32,278 nucleotides of DNA, from positions 1-32,278 of the forward strand of contig CAKZHP010000073.1 in NCBI GenBank assembly GCA_936924635.1, in the 5' to 3' direction. Position 1 is the first letter of the stretch, and each line of letters starts with the position of its first letter. This DNA is from an uncultured Propionibacteriaceae bacterium (GTDB lineage Bacteria > Actinomycetota > Actinomycetes > Propionibacteriales > Propionibacteriaceae). The notes under the pieces are model-generated. The model searched no databases. It was given only the letters and a program-made list of their open reading frames with translations, and was not told where the DNA came from. Below are positions 18,395-24,874 of the stretch, one piece after another. The translations under genes and the position numbers were made by a program.

Positions 18395-18412
18395 ATCAAC
18401 CGATCGGTTGAT
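18395..18412 (+). promoter_or_regulatory. ArsR operator 2
   Basis: ATCAACCGATCGGTTGAT is a perfect 18-bp palindrome just after the predicted transcription start and before the ribosome-binding site AAGGAG. With operator 1 it brackets the promoter, as expected for a self-repressing ArsR regulator. Confidence 0.85.
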
Positions 18413-18424
18413 GAAGGAGACACC

Positions 18425-18754
18425 ATGACCGACCGGCTCGACGAGCTCTTCGCCGCCTTGGCCGACCCGACGCGGCGCGACCTGGTCGCCCGCCTCGCGA
18501 TCGGCGACGCGACGGTGGGCGAGCTGGCGGCCCCGTACGGCATGAGCCTCCAGGCCGTCTCCAAGCACCTCAAGGTGCTGGAGCAGGCCGGGCTCGTGAC
18601 CCGCACCCGCGAGGCGCAACGCCACCGCATCCACCTCCAGGCCGAGGCACTCGGTGCCGCGACCGCCTGGATCGACCACTACGCCCGACGCGCCGAGGAG
18701 CGCTACCAGCGACTCGACGCCGTGCTCACCGATCTCGACAAGGAGACCTCATGA
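18425..18754 (+). CDS. ArsR-family winged-helix repressor
   Basis: The 109-residue product has the ArsR winged-helix fold: ELFAALADPTRRDLVARLAIGDATVGELA, recognition helix SLQAVSKHLKVLEQAGLV, wing TRTREAQRHRIHL, and a C-terminal dimerisation helix. There is no ELCVCDL or other metal-binding cysteine motif and no cysteine at all, so it does not sense metals as the classical members do. It belongs to the type often coupled to SRPBCC genes. The ATG at 18425 is preceded by AAGGAG; the stop overlaps the next start as ATGA. Two matching palindromes around its promoter make it a very probable autoregulator of the arsR-SRPBCC-PhnB operon. The inducer is unknown. Confidence 0.93.
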   Translation: MTDRLDELFAALADPTRRDLVARLAIGDATVGELAAPYGMSLQAVSKHLKVLEQAGLVTRTREAQRHRIHLQAEALGAATAWIDHYARRAEERYQRLDAVLTDLDKETS

Positions 18755-19233
18755 CCGACCAGCCGAAGGCCACGATCGAGGCCGACCCGGACGTCCCGCT
18801 CATCCGCATCACCCGCGAGTTCCAGGCCACCCCGGCCCAGGTGATGCGCGCCCACACCGACCCCGACCTGTACGCCCGGTGGGTCGGCCCGGCCGGCATC
18901 ACCACCACCATCGACCACTGGGACGCACGCACCGGCGGCTCCTGGCGGTTCCTCAACATCGCCGACGGGGAGGAGTACGGCTTCCACGGCTGCTTCCACG
19001 AGGTCTCCGACAGCAAGATCGTGCAGACGTTCACCTTCGAGGGGCAGCCCGACGCGGTGTCGCTGGAGACCCTCTGGGTGGAGGACCTCGGCGACGGGCG
19101 CACGCTGCTGCGCTCCCAGTCGCTCGTGGACTCCTTCGAGGGCCGCGACGCCTGGCTCGCCTCCGGCATGGAGACTGGGGTCAACGACGGCTACGCCAAG
19201 CTCGACGCGCTCCTCGCCGACGGCGCCGTCTGA
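18751..19233 (+). CDS. SRPBCC-fold protein (AHSA1/START-like)
   Basis: The 160-residue product belongs to the SRPBCC superfamily, AHSA1-like branch: IRITREFQATPAQVMRAHTD, LYARWVGPAGITTTIDHWDARTGGSWRF, YGFHGCFHEV and a C-terminal helix (SGMETGVNDGYAKLDALLAD). These proteins have a deep hydrophobic ligand cavity; no catalytic residues or specific ligand can be named. The ATG overlaps the arsR stop as ATGA, so the two are translationally coupled, a pairing common in actinobacteria where the SRPBCC protein is thought to handle the regulator's ligand or a related compound (inference). The gene is complete, with no signal peptide, and the PhnB-like gene follows 19 bp later. Confidence 0.9.
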   Translation: MTDQPKATIEADPDVPLIRITREFQATPAQVMRAHTDPDLYARWVGPAGITTTIDHWDARTGGSWRFLNIADGEEYGFHGCFHEVSDSKIVQTFTFEGQPDAVSLETLWVEDLGDGRTLLRSQSLVDSFEGRDAWLASGMETGVNDGYAKLDALLADGAV

Positions 19234-19252
19234 AGCAGAGACGAACACAGAG

Positions 19253-19711
19253 ATGACCACCATCAAGACCAGCCTCTGGTTCGCCGACGAGGTCGAGCAG
19301 GCCACCGCGTTCTACGCCGGCCTGCTGCCCGACTCCCACATCGACCACGTGCTGCGCGACGGCGACGGCAACCCCGTACAGGTCTCGTTCACGCTCGTCG
19401 GGCGCGAGTTCACCGCCATCAACGGCGGCGGCATGGACTTCGCCTTCAACGAGTCCGTCTCGCTCGTGGTCACGACAGGGACCCAGGAGGAGGCCGACCG
19501 CTACTGGGAGGCGCTCACCGCCAACGGCGGCGAGGAGTCGCAGTGCGGGTGGCTCAAGGACCGGTACGGCCTGTCGTGGCAGATCGTGCCCGAGCCGGCG
19601 ATGGCCCTGCTCAGCGACCCCGACCCGGAGGTCGCCGGCAAGGCGATGGCCTCACTGCGCGGGATGCGGCGCATCGACTCCGTCGAGATGGAGCGGGCCG
19701 CTCGGGGCTGA
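19253..19711 (+). CDS. PhnB-like VOC-fold protein
   Basis: The 152-residue product resembles the PhnB/3-demethylubiquinone methyltransferase-like VOC proteins: KTSLWFADEVEQATAFYAGLLPDS, VSFTLVGREFTAINGG, FNESVSLVVTTGTQEEADRYWEAL, and GWLKDRYGLSWQIVPEPA. VOC proteins often bind a metal through paired beta-alpha-beta-beta-beta modules and act on varied small molecules; despite the family name, a ubiquinone role is unlikely. It is the third gene of the arsR operon, 19 bp after the SRPBCC gene. Its last 60 bp overlap the 3' end of the convergent yczE-like gene on the other strand, so the two messages are complementary at their ends. No terminator was seen between them. Confidence 0.88.
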   Translation: MTTIKTSLWFADEVEQATAFYAGLLPDSHIDHVLRDGDGNPVQVSFTLVGREFTAINGGGMDFAFNESVSLVVTTGTQEEADRYWEALTANGGEESQCGWLKDRYGLSWQIVPEPAMALLSDPDPEVAGKAMASLRGMRRIDSVEMERAARG

Positions 19712-20386
19712 CCCCTGCGGCGCGGGTGCGGCCAGCCGCACCGTCACCATCGGCAAGAACAGCTGCACGGTGGGGCCGATCAGGAGTGCGTACACCACAG
19801 TGCCCACCCCGACGGTCCCACCGAGCAGCCATCCCACGCCCAGGGCGCTGAGCTCGATCCCCGTCCGCACCACCCGCAACGACCATCCCGTACGCCGCGC
19901 GAGACCGGTCATCAGGCCGTCGCGTGGCCCGGGGCCGAACTGGCTCCCGATGTACAGGGCGCCGGCCAGCCCGTTCAGCACGATCCCCACCAGCAGCAGC
20001 GCGGCGCGCACCACCAGGGAGCTGTGCCCGGGCAGCATCCACAGCGTGGCGTCCGTGGCCAGGCCGATCACGACAGTGTTGGCCACCGTGCCGAGCCCTG
20101 GCCACTGCCGCAGCGGGATCCACAGCAGCAGCACCAGCACGCCCGTCACGATGACGACGGTGCCGAAGCTGACGCCCCAGTGCAGCTGGACGCCGTAGTG
20201 CAGCACGTCCCACGGGTCCAGCCCCAGCGCGGCCCGCACCATCATCGCCATCGAGGCGCCGTACAACCACAGCCCCACGCCCAGCTGCACCAGACGGCGG
20301 CCGAGCTGGCCCGCCCTGAGCTGCTGCAGGGGGGTCATGGGGACGAGCTCGACGCGTCGGGAGCGCAGGCGATGGATCGGCGACAT
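19652..20386 (-). CDS. YczE-like integral membrane protein
   Basis: The 244-residue product has five or six membrane helices and the family pattern LVQLGVGLWLYGASMAMMVRAALGLDPWDVLHYGVQLHWGVS-like start, then PGLGTVANTVVIGLATD, and GLMTGLARRTGWSLRVVRTGIELSALGVGWLLGGTVGVGTVVYALLIGP, as in YczE/YitT-type proteins. The transport substrate is unknown. The gene is divergent from a MocR-type regulator, a pairing reported for yczE genes with YczR regulators. ATG at 20386 is chosen over an upstream GTG/ATG at 20434-20419 because those lie in the operator region; GAGAAT (20399-20394, reverse) ends 7 nt before it, again suggesting a leaderless start. Its C-terminus overlaps the end of the PhnB-like gene by 60 bp. 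Confidence 0.85.
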   Translation of the reverse strand: MSPIHRLRSRRVELVPMTPLQQLRAGQLGRRLVQLGVGLWLYGASMAMMVRAALGLDPWDVLHYGVQLHWGVSFGTVVIVTGVLVLLLWIPLRQWPGLGTVANTVVIGLATDATLWMLPGHSSLVVRAALLLVGIVLNGLAGALYIGSQFGPGPRDGLMTGLARRTGWSLRVVRTGIELSALGVGWLLGGTVGVGTVVYALLIGPTVQLFLPMVTVRLAAPAPQGSAPSGPLHLDGVDAPHPAQ

Positions 20387-20403
20387 GGCTCCCATTCTCG
20401 GGG

Positions 20404-20438
20404 GATTGGCCTGACATTCCATAGCCAATCTCATTCCA
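20404..20438. promoter_or_regulatory. Operator-like repeats between yczE-like and mocR genes
   Basis: GATTGGC (20404-20410) and GCCAATC (20424-20430) form a 7-bp inverted repeat with a 13-nt spacer. CATTCCA occurs twice as a direct repeat (20415-20421, 20432-20438), 17 bp apart. They lie in the 70-bp divergent space and cover the -35 area of the mocR promoter, so they are likely binding sites of the regulator. Confidence 0.7.
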
Positions 20439-20444
20439 GTGGCC

Positions 20445-20459
20445 TACAGTGACGAGATG
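20445..20459 (+). promoter_or_regulatory. Leaderless promoter of the mocR gene
   Basis: TACAGT (20445-20450) ends 6 nt before the ATG at 20457, with no ribosome-binding site. Predicts a leaderless message. Confidence 0.65.
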
Positions 20460-21878
20460 ACCACCGCCGCCCGCGTCGCCGAGCTCGTCGGGCCGCTGGA
20501 GGCCGGGCGGCCTCGGTACGCCGCTCTTGCCGCCCGTCTCCGCCTGCTGATCGCCGACGGTCGGCTTCCCGCGGGCACCAGGCTGCCGTCGGAGCGTGAC
20601 CTCACCGCCGCGCTCGGCTGCTCCCGCACCACGGTCACCCGTGCGTACGCTGAGCTGCGCGACACCGGTTACCTGACCTCGCGCGTCGGCTCCGGCAGCG
20701 TCGCCGTACTCCCCCACGGCGAGCGCACCACGACCGGCCGCGCCCTGACCCCGGCCGAGCTCTCCCCCGGCGACATCGACCTCACCTGCGCCGCCACCCG
20801 GGCCACGCCGGGGATGCTGGAGGCGTACGAGCACGCGCTGGCCGCGTTGCCGTCCCACCTCGTCTCCGCGGGCTACCCCGGCCCAGGGGTGCCGGAGCTG
20901 CGGGAGGCCCTCGCGCAGCGGTACGCGGCTCGTGGCCTGCCGACCTCGGCCGACCAGATCGTCCTGGCCTCCGGAGCGGTCACCGCCACCGGCCTCGCCG
21001 TCGGCACCCTGGGCCGCGCGCCCCGCGTGCTCGTCGAGTCCCCGGGCTACCCGAACACCATCGACCTGCTCCGCCGCCACGGGGCCCGCCTGCAGCCGTT
21101 GCCCGTCGAGCCGACGGGCCTGCACGTGGCGTCGGCCGCCGAGACCGTCCGTCGTGCCAAGGCCGACGCCGCCGTGCTGCTGCCCGACTTCCACAACCCC
21201 ACCGGCGGCCTGCTCGACGACGCCGGCCGGGAGACCCTGGCCGCCGCGCTCGGCACCACCTGGGCCGTCGTCGACGAGACGGTGGCCGACATCGACCTGG
21301 AGCCCGAGCTGGGCCCGATGCCGAGACCCTTCGCGGCGTACGCCCCCCGCACCATCACCGTCGGCAGCGCCAGCAAGACCTGGTGGGGAGGGTTGCGCGT
21401 CGGCTGGCTGCGGGCGCCGCGCCGCATGGCCGAGACGTTGACCGCCGCTGCGGCGAGCGCGTCGCTGGGTGTCCCGGTGCTGGAACAGCTGACCCTGCTC
21501 CACCTGCTGCGCACACGCCCGTACCTCGACGACGACCGCCGCCGCGACCTGCGCGAGTCGCGCGACGTCACGGTGAGCGAGCTGGCCCGGCTGCTGCCCG
21601 AGGCGCGCGTGGTGGTGCCGCGCGGCGGGCTCTGCCTGTGGGTGGAGCTGCCGCTCAGCAGCACGGCGCTGGTGCTCGCGGCGCGTCGGTACGGGGTGCA
21701 TGCGGCCAGCGGGCCCCGGTTCGCGGTCGGCGCGGGCCTGGAGCGGTGGCTGCGGATCCCCTACGTGCACCCCGCGCCCGTCCAGGCCGACGCGGTGCGG
21801 CGGCTCGCGCTGGCGTACGCAGACGTGGTCGCGGGCGAGCCGCAGCGGGGGCGCGACGACCTGCCGATCCCGGCCTGA
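20457..21878 (+). CDS. MocR-type regulator: GntR winged helix fused to class I aminotransferase
   Basis: The 473-residue product starts with a GntR winged helix (about 18-86; GRLPAGTRLPSERDLTAALG, SRTTVTRAYAELRDTGYL) and a short linker, then a fold-type I aminotransferase-like domain (about 105-465). The PLP site is intact: FHNPTGG (245-251), VVDE at 271-274, and SASKTWWGGLRVGW with Schiff-base lysine K307. MocR proteins use PLP or a PLP adduct as effector to activate or repress transcription. The ATG at 20457 is preferred over an earlier GTG at 20439 because it sits 6 nt after TACAGT. It is divergent from the YczE-like membrane gene, its probable target, with repeats in the shared space. Its stop is 3 bp from the convergent membrane-protein gene. 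Confidence 0.93.
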   Translation: MTTAARVAELVGPLEAGRPRYAALAARLRLLIADGRLPAGTRLPSERDLTAALGCSRTTVTRAYAELRDTGYLTSRVGSGSVAVLPHGERTTTGRALTPAELSPGDIDLTCAATRATPGMLEAYEHALAALPSHLVSAGYPGPGVPELREALAQRYAARGLPTSADQIVLASGAVTATGLAVGTLGRAPRVLVESPGYPNTIDLLRRHGARLQPLPVEPTGLHVASAAETVRRAKADAAVLLPDFHNPTGGLLDDAGRETLAAALGTTWAVVDETVADIDLEPELGPMPRPFAAYAPRTITVGSASKTWWGGLRVGWLRAPRRMAETLTAAAASASLGVPVLEQLTLLHLLRTRPYLDDDRRRDLRESRDVTVSELARLLPEARVVVPRGGLCLWVELPLSSTALVLAARRYGVHAASGPRFAVGAGLERWLRIPYVHPAPVQADAVRRLALAYADVVAGEPQRGRDDLPIPA

Positions 21879-21881
21879 TCC

Positions 21882-22421
21882 CTAGTCGGTCACCGTCTCA
21901 GCGGCGGCGCCCGGGTCCTCCCCTCGCGCGATCGCGGCCTCGCGGGCGCGGCGCTCCCGGGAGGTACGGGCGAGCTTGGCCAGCGACTGCCGCAGCCCGA
22001 GCACGGCCAGCACCACCATGACGAGGGTGATGAGCGCGCTCTGGATGTGGTGGAGACCCCCAGCCAGCGCGATGTAGACGTACGGGCCGGCGACGCCCGC
22101 GATCACCGCGACCATGCCCAGCGTGGAGCGCTGCCTGCTGTGGGTGCCGGTCATGGCGCCACGCACCAGGTCACCGATGCCCCAGATGTAGGGGACGGTC
22201 ATCACGATCTCGATGACCAGGAAGACGCGCCAGTCGGTGTGGGAGACGGTGTCGACGCCCTTGGCGACGGCGACCGTGCGCAGCGCGGTGTAGGCCATCA
22301 TCGCCACGAACGCGGCGATCTCGGGCCAGAACTTGCGGAAGCGGTGCACCACGGTGCGCAGCGACAGCACCAGCGACGTGGAGCGGTGAGGGGCGACCGG
22401 GTCACCCGTGGCGTCAGCCAT
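21882..22421 (-). CDS. Hypothetical membrane protein
   Basis: The 179-residue product has an N-terminal cytoplasmic segment, about four hydrophobic helices (EIAAFVAMMAYTALRTVAVA; FLVIEIVMTVPYIWGIGDLV; GMVAVIAGVAGPYVYIAL; ALITLVMVVLAVLGL) and a charged C-terminus with RERRAREAAIARGEDPG. The family was not recognised and no function is proposed. GGAGGG (22434-22429, reverse) lies 7 nt before the ATG and TATCCT (22455-22450) further upstream is a likely -10, so the gene is clearly expressed as a unit. It converges on the mocR gene with a 3-bp gap. A histidine/glycine word GGLHHIQ in the third loop is the only striking motif. Confidence 0.8.
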   Translation of the reverse strand: MADATGDPVAPHRSTSLVLSLRTVVHRFRKFWPEIAAFVAMMAYTALRTVAVAKGVDTVSHTDWRVFLVIEIVMTVPYIWGIGDLVRGAMTGTHSRQRSTLGMVAVIAGVAGPYVYIALAGGLHHIQSALITLVMVVLAVLGLRQSLAKLARTSRERRAREAAIARGEDPGAAAETVTD

Positions 22422-22449
22422 GAGTCTGCCCTCCGGTCGCGGTCGGCCC

Positions 22450-22455
22450 AGGATA
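22450..22455 (-). promoter_or_regulatory. -10 box of the hypothetical membrane protein gene
   Basis: TATCCT on the reverse strand, 28 nt upstream of the start, followed by GGAGGG as ribosome-binding site. This gives a short leader, unlike the leaderless neighbours. Confidence 0.45.
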
Positions 22456-22460
22456 GACCC

Positions 22461-22694
22461 TCACCGAGCCGGCTCGTCTGCCTCCGCGGGGTCGCTGACG
22501 ATCTGGGCGCCGTTCGCGAGGCGTGCGGCGCGCTCCTCCGCGCGCAGCTCGGCCTCGGTCGGCAGGTCGCTGCCACGTCGCATCTGCTTGCGCATGCTGC
22601 GGTGCAGGAACACCAGGAACACCAGCAGCAGGAGCGTCATCACCAGGGGCAGCCAACCGGCGTGCACGGAGCTCGCGTCGACCTCGAGGAACAT
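22461..22694 (-). CDS. Small single-pass membrane protein downstream of mca
   Basis: The roughly 77-residue product has one membrane helix (about 14-31, LPLVMTLLLLVFLVFLHR) followed by a basic turn (RSMRKQMRRG) and an acidic/alanine-rich cytoplasmic tail (LPTEAELRAEERAARLANG). The basic residues after the helix suggest N-out, C-in topology. It starts 19 bp after the mca stop, so it is probably in the mca operon; mycobacteria have a small protein of similar size (Rv1083) at the same place. Function unknown. The start is uncertain: ATG 22694 has GGAGGT only 1 nt upstream, while GTG 22703 would use that sequence as codons. Confidence 0.75.
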   Translation of the reverse strand: MFLEVDASSVHAGWLPLVMTLLLLVFLVFLHRSMRKQMRRGSDLPTEAELRAEERAARLANGAQIVSDPAEADEPAR

Positions 22695-22713
22695 GACCTC
22701 CACAGTAGTCGCG

Positions 22714-23631
22714 CTAGATCGTGAACTCCGGCTGCATCTGCGGCGGCTCCTCCGCGATGCCGGAGAACAGGTCGTTCTCGGGGATCGTGGTGGGAACCGT
22801 CGACAGCACCAGCTGGTAGTCCTCCGTCGGCCAGCCCTGCTTCTGGATCTCCAGCGGCACGGCGAACCAGTGCCCGTCGGGGTCGATCTGGGTGGCGTGC
22901 GCCCGCAGCGCCGCGTCGCGGACGGGGAAGTAGTCGGCGCAGGGGATGTACGTGGTGAGCCGCTGGGCCAGGTGGTCGGTCGGCCACTGCGTGAGGCGCT
23001 CGGTGTAGACCGGCTCCAGCCCGTTCTCGAGCATCAGCTCGTCCAGTCGGGCATACCGGGCCCGGTGGAAGTTCATGTGGTAGTAGACCTTCTTGACCTG
23101 CCAGGGCGGCCCCAGGTCGGGGCGGCCGTGCGCCGCCATCGGCACCGCGGCCATCGAGACCCGGTGGGTCTGGATGTGGTCGGGGTGCGGGTAGCCCCCG
23201 TTCTCGTCGTACGTGAGGAGCACGTGCGGCCGGAACTCACGGATCACCTGCACCAGCCGGTACGCCGCGTCCGTGATCTCCTCCAGGGCGAAGCAGCCCG
23301 CCGGCAGCTCCGGCAGCGGGTCGCCCTCGGGCAGCCCGCTGTCGACGTACCCGAGCCACGTCTGCCGTACGCCGAGGATCTCCCTGGCCGCGTCCATCTC
23401 GGCCGACCGGATGGGGCCGATGTTCTCCCACACCTCGGGGCGGTCCATGTGGGGGTTCAGCACCGAGCCGCGCTCGCCGCCCGTACAGGTCACCACCAGC
23501 ACCTCCGCGCCCTCGGCGACGTACTTCGCCATGGTCGCGGCACCCTTGCTGGACTCGTCGTCAGGGTGCGCGTGGACCGCCAGCAGGCGGAGCGGGGCTC
23601 CGTCGTGGTCGACACGGTGAGGAGACGGCAT
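22714..23631 (-). CDS. mca: Mycothiol S-conjugate amidase
   Basis: The 305-residue product is a LmbE-like zinc hydrolase of the Mca type. Zinc ligands are H22 and D25 in AVHAHPDDESSKG and H152 in GGYPHPDHIQTH; the long C-terminal part (KKVYYHMNFHRARY, HATQIDPDGHWFAVPLEIQKQGWPTEDYQL) distinguishes Mca from MshB. It cuts mycothiol conjugates of toxins and antibiotics to a mercapturic acid, which is exported, and glucosaminyl-inositol. It implies that the host makes mycothiol. The ATG at 23631 is chosen because AACAAT ends 7 nt upstream (leaderless); ATG 23640 would add three residues. The gene is divergent from DUF4307 and followed by the small membrane protein, as in mycobacteria. Confidence 0.95.
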   Translation of the reverse strand: MPSPHRVDHDGAPLRLLAVHAHPDDESSKGAATMAKYVAEGAEVLVVTCTGGERGSVLNPHMDRPEVWENIGPIRSAEMDAAREILGVRQTWLGYVDSGLPEGDPLPELPAGCFALEEITDAAYRLVQVIREFRPHVLLTYDENGGYPHPDHIQTHRVSMAAVPMAAHGRPDLGPPWQVKKVYYHMNFHRARYARLDELMLENGLEPVYTERLTQWPTDHLAQRLTTYIPCADYFPVRDAALRAHATQIDPDGHWFAVPLEIQKQGWPTEDYQLVLSTVPTTIPENDLFSGIAEEPPQMQPEFTI

Positions 23632-23678
23632 GGGCGGCATTGTTCCATCGGCGTGTCGGCGGGCCCGCCTCGCGGCGG

Positions 23679-23694
23679 CAGAATGGACGCCGTG
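23679..23694 (+). promoter_or_regulatory. Leaderless promoter of the DUF4307 gene
   Basis: CAGAAT (23679-23684) ends 7 nt before the GTG at 23692. The layout supports 23692 over an ATG at 23683 which lies inside the -10 box. Confidence 0.5.
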
Positions 23695-24114
23695 ACGGAC
23701 GCCACGACCACCCGAGGCCCACGCACCCCCGAGGAGGAGGCGCGGATCGCGGCGCGCTACCCGGCGCGGCGGCGGTGGACCGGCTGGGTGCTCGGTGCGC
23801 TGGCCGTGGTGCTGATCGGCGGGTGGACGCTGTGGGCGGGGCTGTCGCAGGCGCGGCCGCAGATCGCCGGGCAGGTGCAGTCGTTCGAGGTGACGAGCGA
23901 CACCGATGTACGGGTCGTGCTGCGCGTCGATCGCGCCGACCCGAGCATCCCGGGCGTGTGCACGGTGATCACGCAGGCCGTCAACTACCAGCAGGTGGGT
24001 GAGGTCGAGGTGCAGGTGCCCCCCGGGGACACCCGGCTGCTCGACGTGCCCATCAATGTACGGACGATCGCGCGCGCCACGTCGGCGTCACTGAAGGGGT
24101 GCCGCTCGGCCTGA
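23692..24114 (+). CDS. DUF4307 membrane-anchored protein
   Basis: The 140-residue product has a short cytoplasmic start (EEEARIAARYPARRR), one membrane helix (about 32-52, WTGWVLGALAVVLIGGWTLWAGL) and an extracytoplasmic beta domain with paired cysteines (GVCTVITQAVNY and LKGCRS), which may form a disulfide. This is the DUF4307 pattern, a family of unknown function found next to mca and greA in actinobacteria; the same trio occurs here with the same orientations. The GTG at 23692 is preferred because it follows a -10 box by 7 nt. Only 60 bp separate it from mca, so their promoters face each other back to back. Confidence 0.9.
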   Translation: MTDATTTRGPRTPEEEARIAARYPARRRWTGWVLGALAVVLIGGWTLWAGLSQARPQIAGQVQSFEVTSDTDVRVVLRVDRADPSIPGVCTVITQAVNYQQVGEVEVQVPPGDTRLLDVPINVRTIARATSASLKGCRSA

Positions 24115-24149
24115 TGCCCAGGGTCCTGGATCGAGCGGGGCCTCGCCAC

Positions 24150-24164
24150 TACGATGCCCCGATG
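24150..24164 (+). promoter_or_regulatory. Leaderless promoter of greA
   Basis: TACGAT (24150-24155) ends 6 nt before the ATG at 24162; no ribosome-binding site lies between. greA can thus be transcribed independently of DUF4307. Confidence 0.65.
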
Positions 24165-24656
24165 AGCACGGACGAGATCTGGCTGACGCAGGACGCCTAC
24201 GACAAGCTGCGCGAGGAGTACGACTACCTCGTCGGGGAGGGACGTGAGACCGTCACGGCCAAGATCGCCCTGGCGCGTGACGAGGGCGACCTGTCGGAGA
24301 ACGCCGGCTACCACGCGGCGCGTGAGGAGCAGGGCCAGCAGGAGCTGCGCATCCGTCAGCTCAAGGAGCTGCTCGACAAGGCCAAGGTGGGTACGGCTCC
24401 GGCCGGCGGCGACGTCATCAACCCCGGCATGAAGGTCACCGTGGCCTTCGACGGCGACAAGGACGACACCGACACCTTCCTGCTGGGCTCCCGCGAGCTG
24501 GTCGGCCTGGACGACTCCGTCGACCTCGCCGTCTACTCCCCGCAGTCCCCCCTCGGCTCGGCCATCAACGGCAAGAAGATCGGCGACGAGGTCTCGTACG
24601 AGGCCCCCAACGGCAAGCAGATCAGCGTGACGATCATCGAGGCCCAGGCCTACTGA
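24162..24656 (+). CDS. greA: Transcription elongation factor GreA
   Basis: The 164-residue product has GreA's two domains: an N-terminal coiled coil (about 1-78; LTQDAYDKLREEYDYL, RDEGDLSENAGYHAAREEQ with the acidic tip residues that coordinate magnesium in the RNA polymerase channel) and a C-terminal FKBP-like domain (GMKVTVAFDGD, SPLGSAINGKKIGDEVSYEAPNGKQ). It rescues backtracked polymerase by stimulating transcript cleavage. The ATG at 24162 directly follows a -10 box, so it is probably leaderless. It ends the conserved mca-DUF4307-greA block; beyond it the sequence becomes disorganised. A weak 6-bp hairpin (24702-24721) is the only terminator candidate. Confidence 0.96.
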   Translation: MSTDEIWLTQDAYDKLREEYDYLVGEGRETVTAKIALARDEGDLSENAGYHAAREEQGQQELRIRQLKELLDKAKVGTAPAGGDVINPGMKVTVAFDGDKDDTDTFLLGSRELVGLDDSVDLAVYSPQSPLGSAINGKKIGDEVSYEAPNGKQISVTIIEAQAY

Positions 24657-24874
24657 GCGCGGCCATCGCTGGTCTCGCCTGTGTCCCAGCCAGCGACTGC
24701 CCAGCCGGAAGATCTCGGCTGACTGATCAACGTGGTGATGTCAGCCAGCGACGCGCACCCAGGCGACACGGCAGGTCGATCAGGGAGGGTGGGCCGGGAC
24801 GCGGTGACGAGGGGGCGCGTCAGTGAGTCCGGTTCTCGCACCCGGAGGCTGGCTCCGGCCCTCGGGTGGGAGGG
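24657..24874. other. Intergenic region with short repeats
   Basis: No gene is recognisable in these 218 bp. The 11-mer CAGCCAGCGAC occurs twice (24687-24697 and 24742-24752), 55 bp apart. CAGCCG (24702-24707) and CGGCTG (24716-24721) form a weak hairpin after greA. The region joins the conserved block to the degraded one. Confidence 0.5.

Noticed and set aside
22408..23691. Open frame on the + strand across mca, leading into DUF4307
   Set aside because: The part over mca is antisense; only the region from 23692 reads as the DUF4307 protein.
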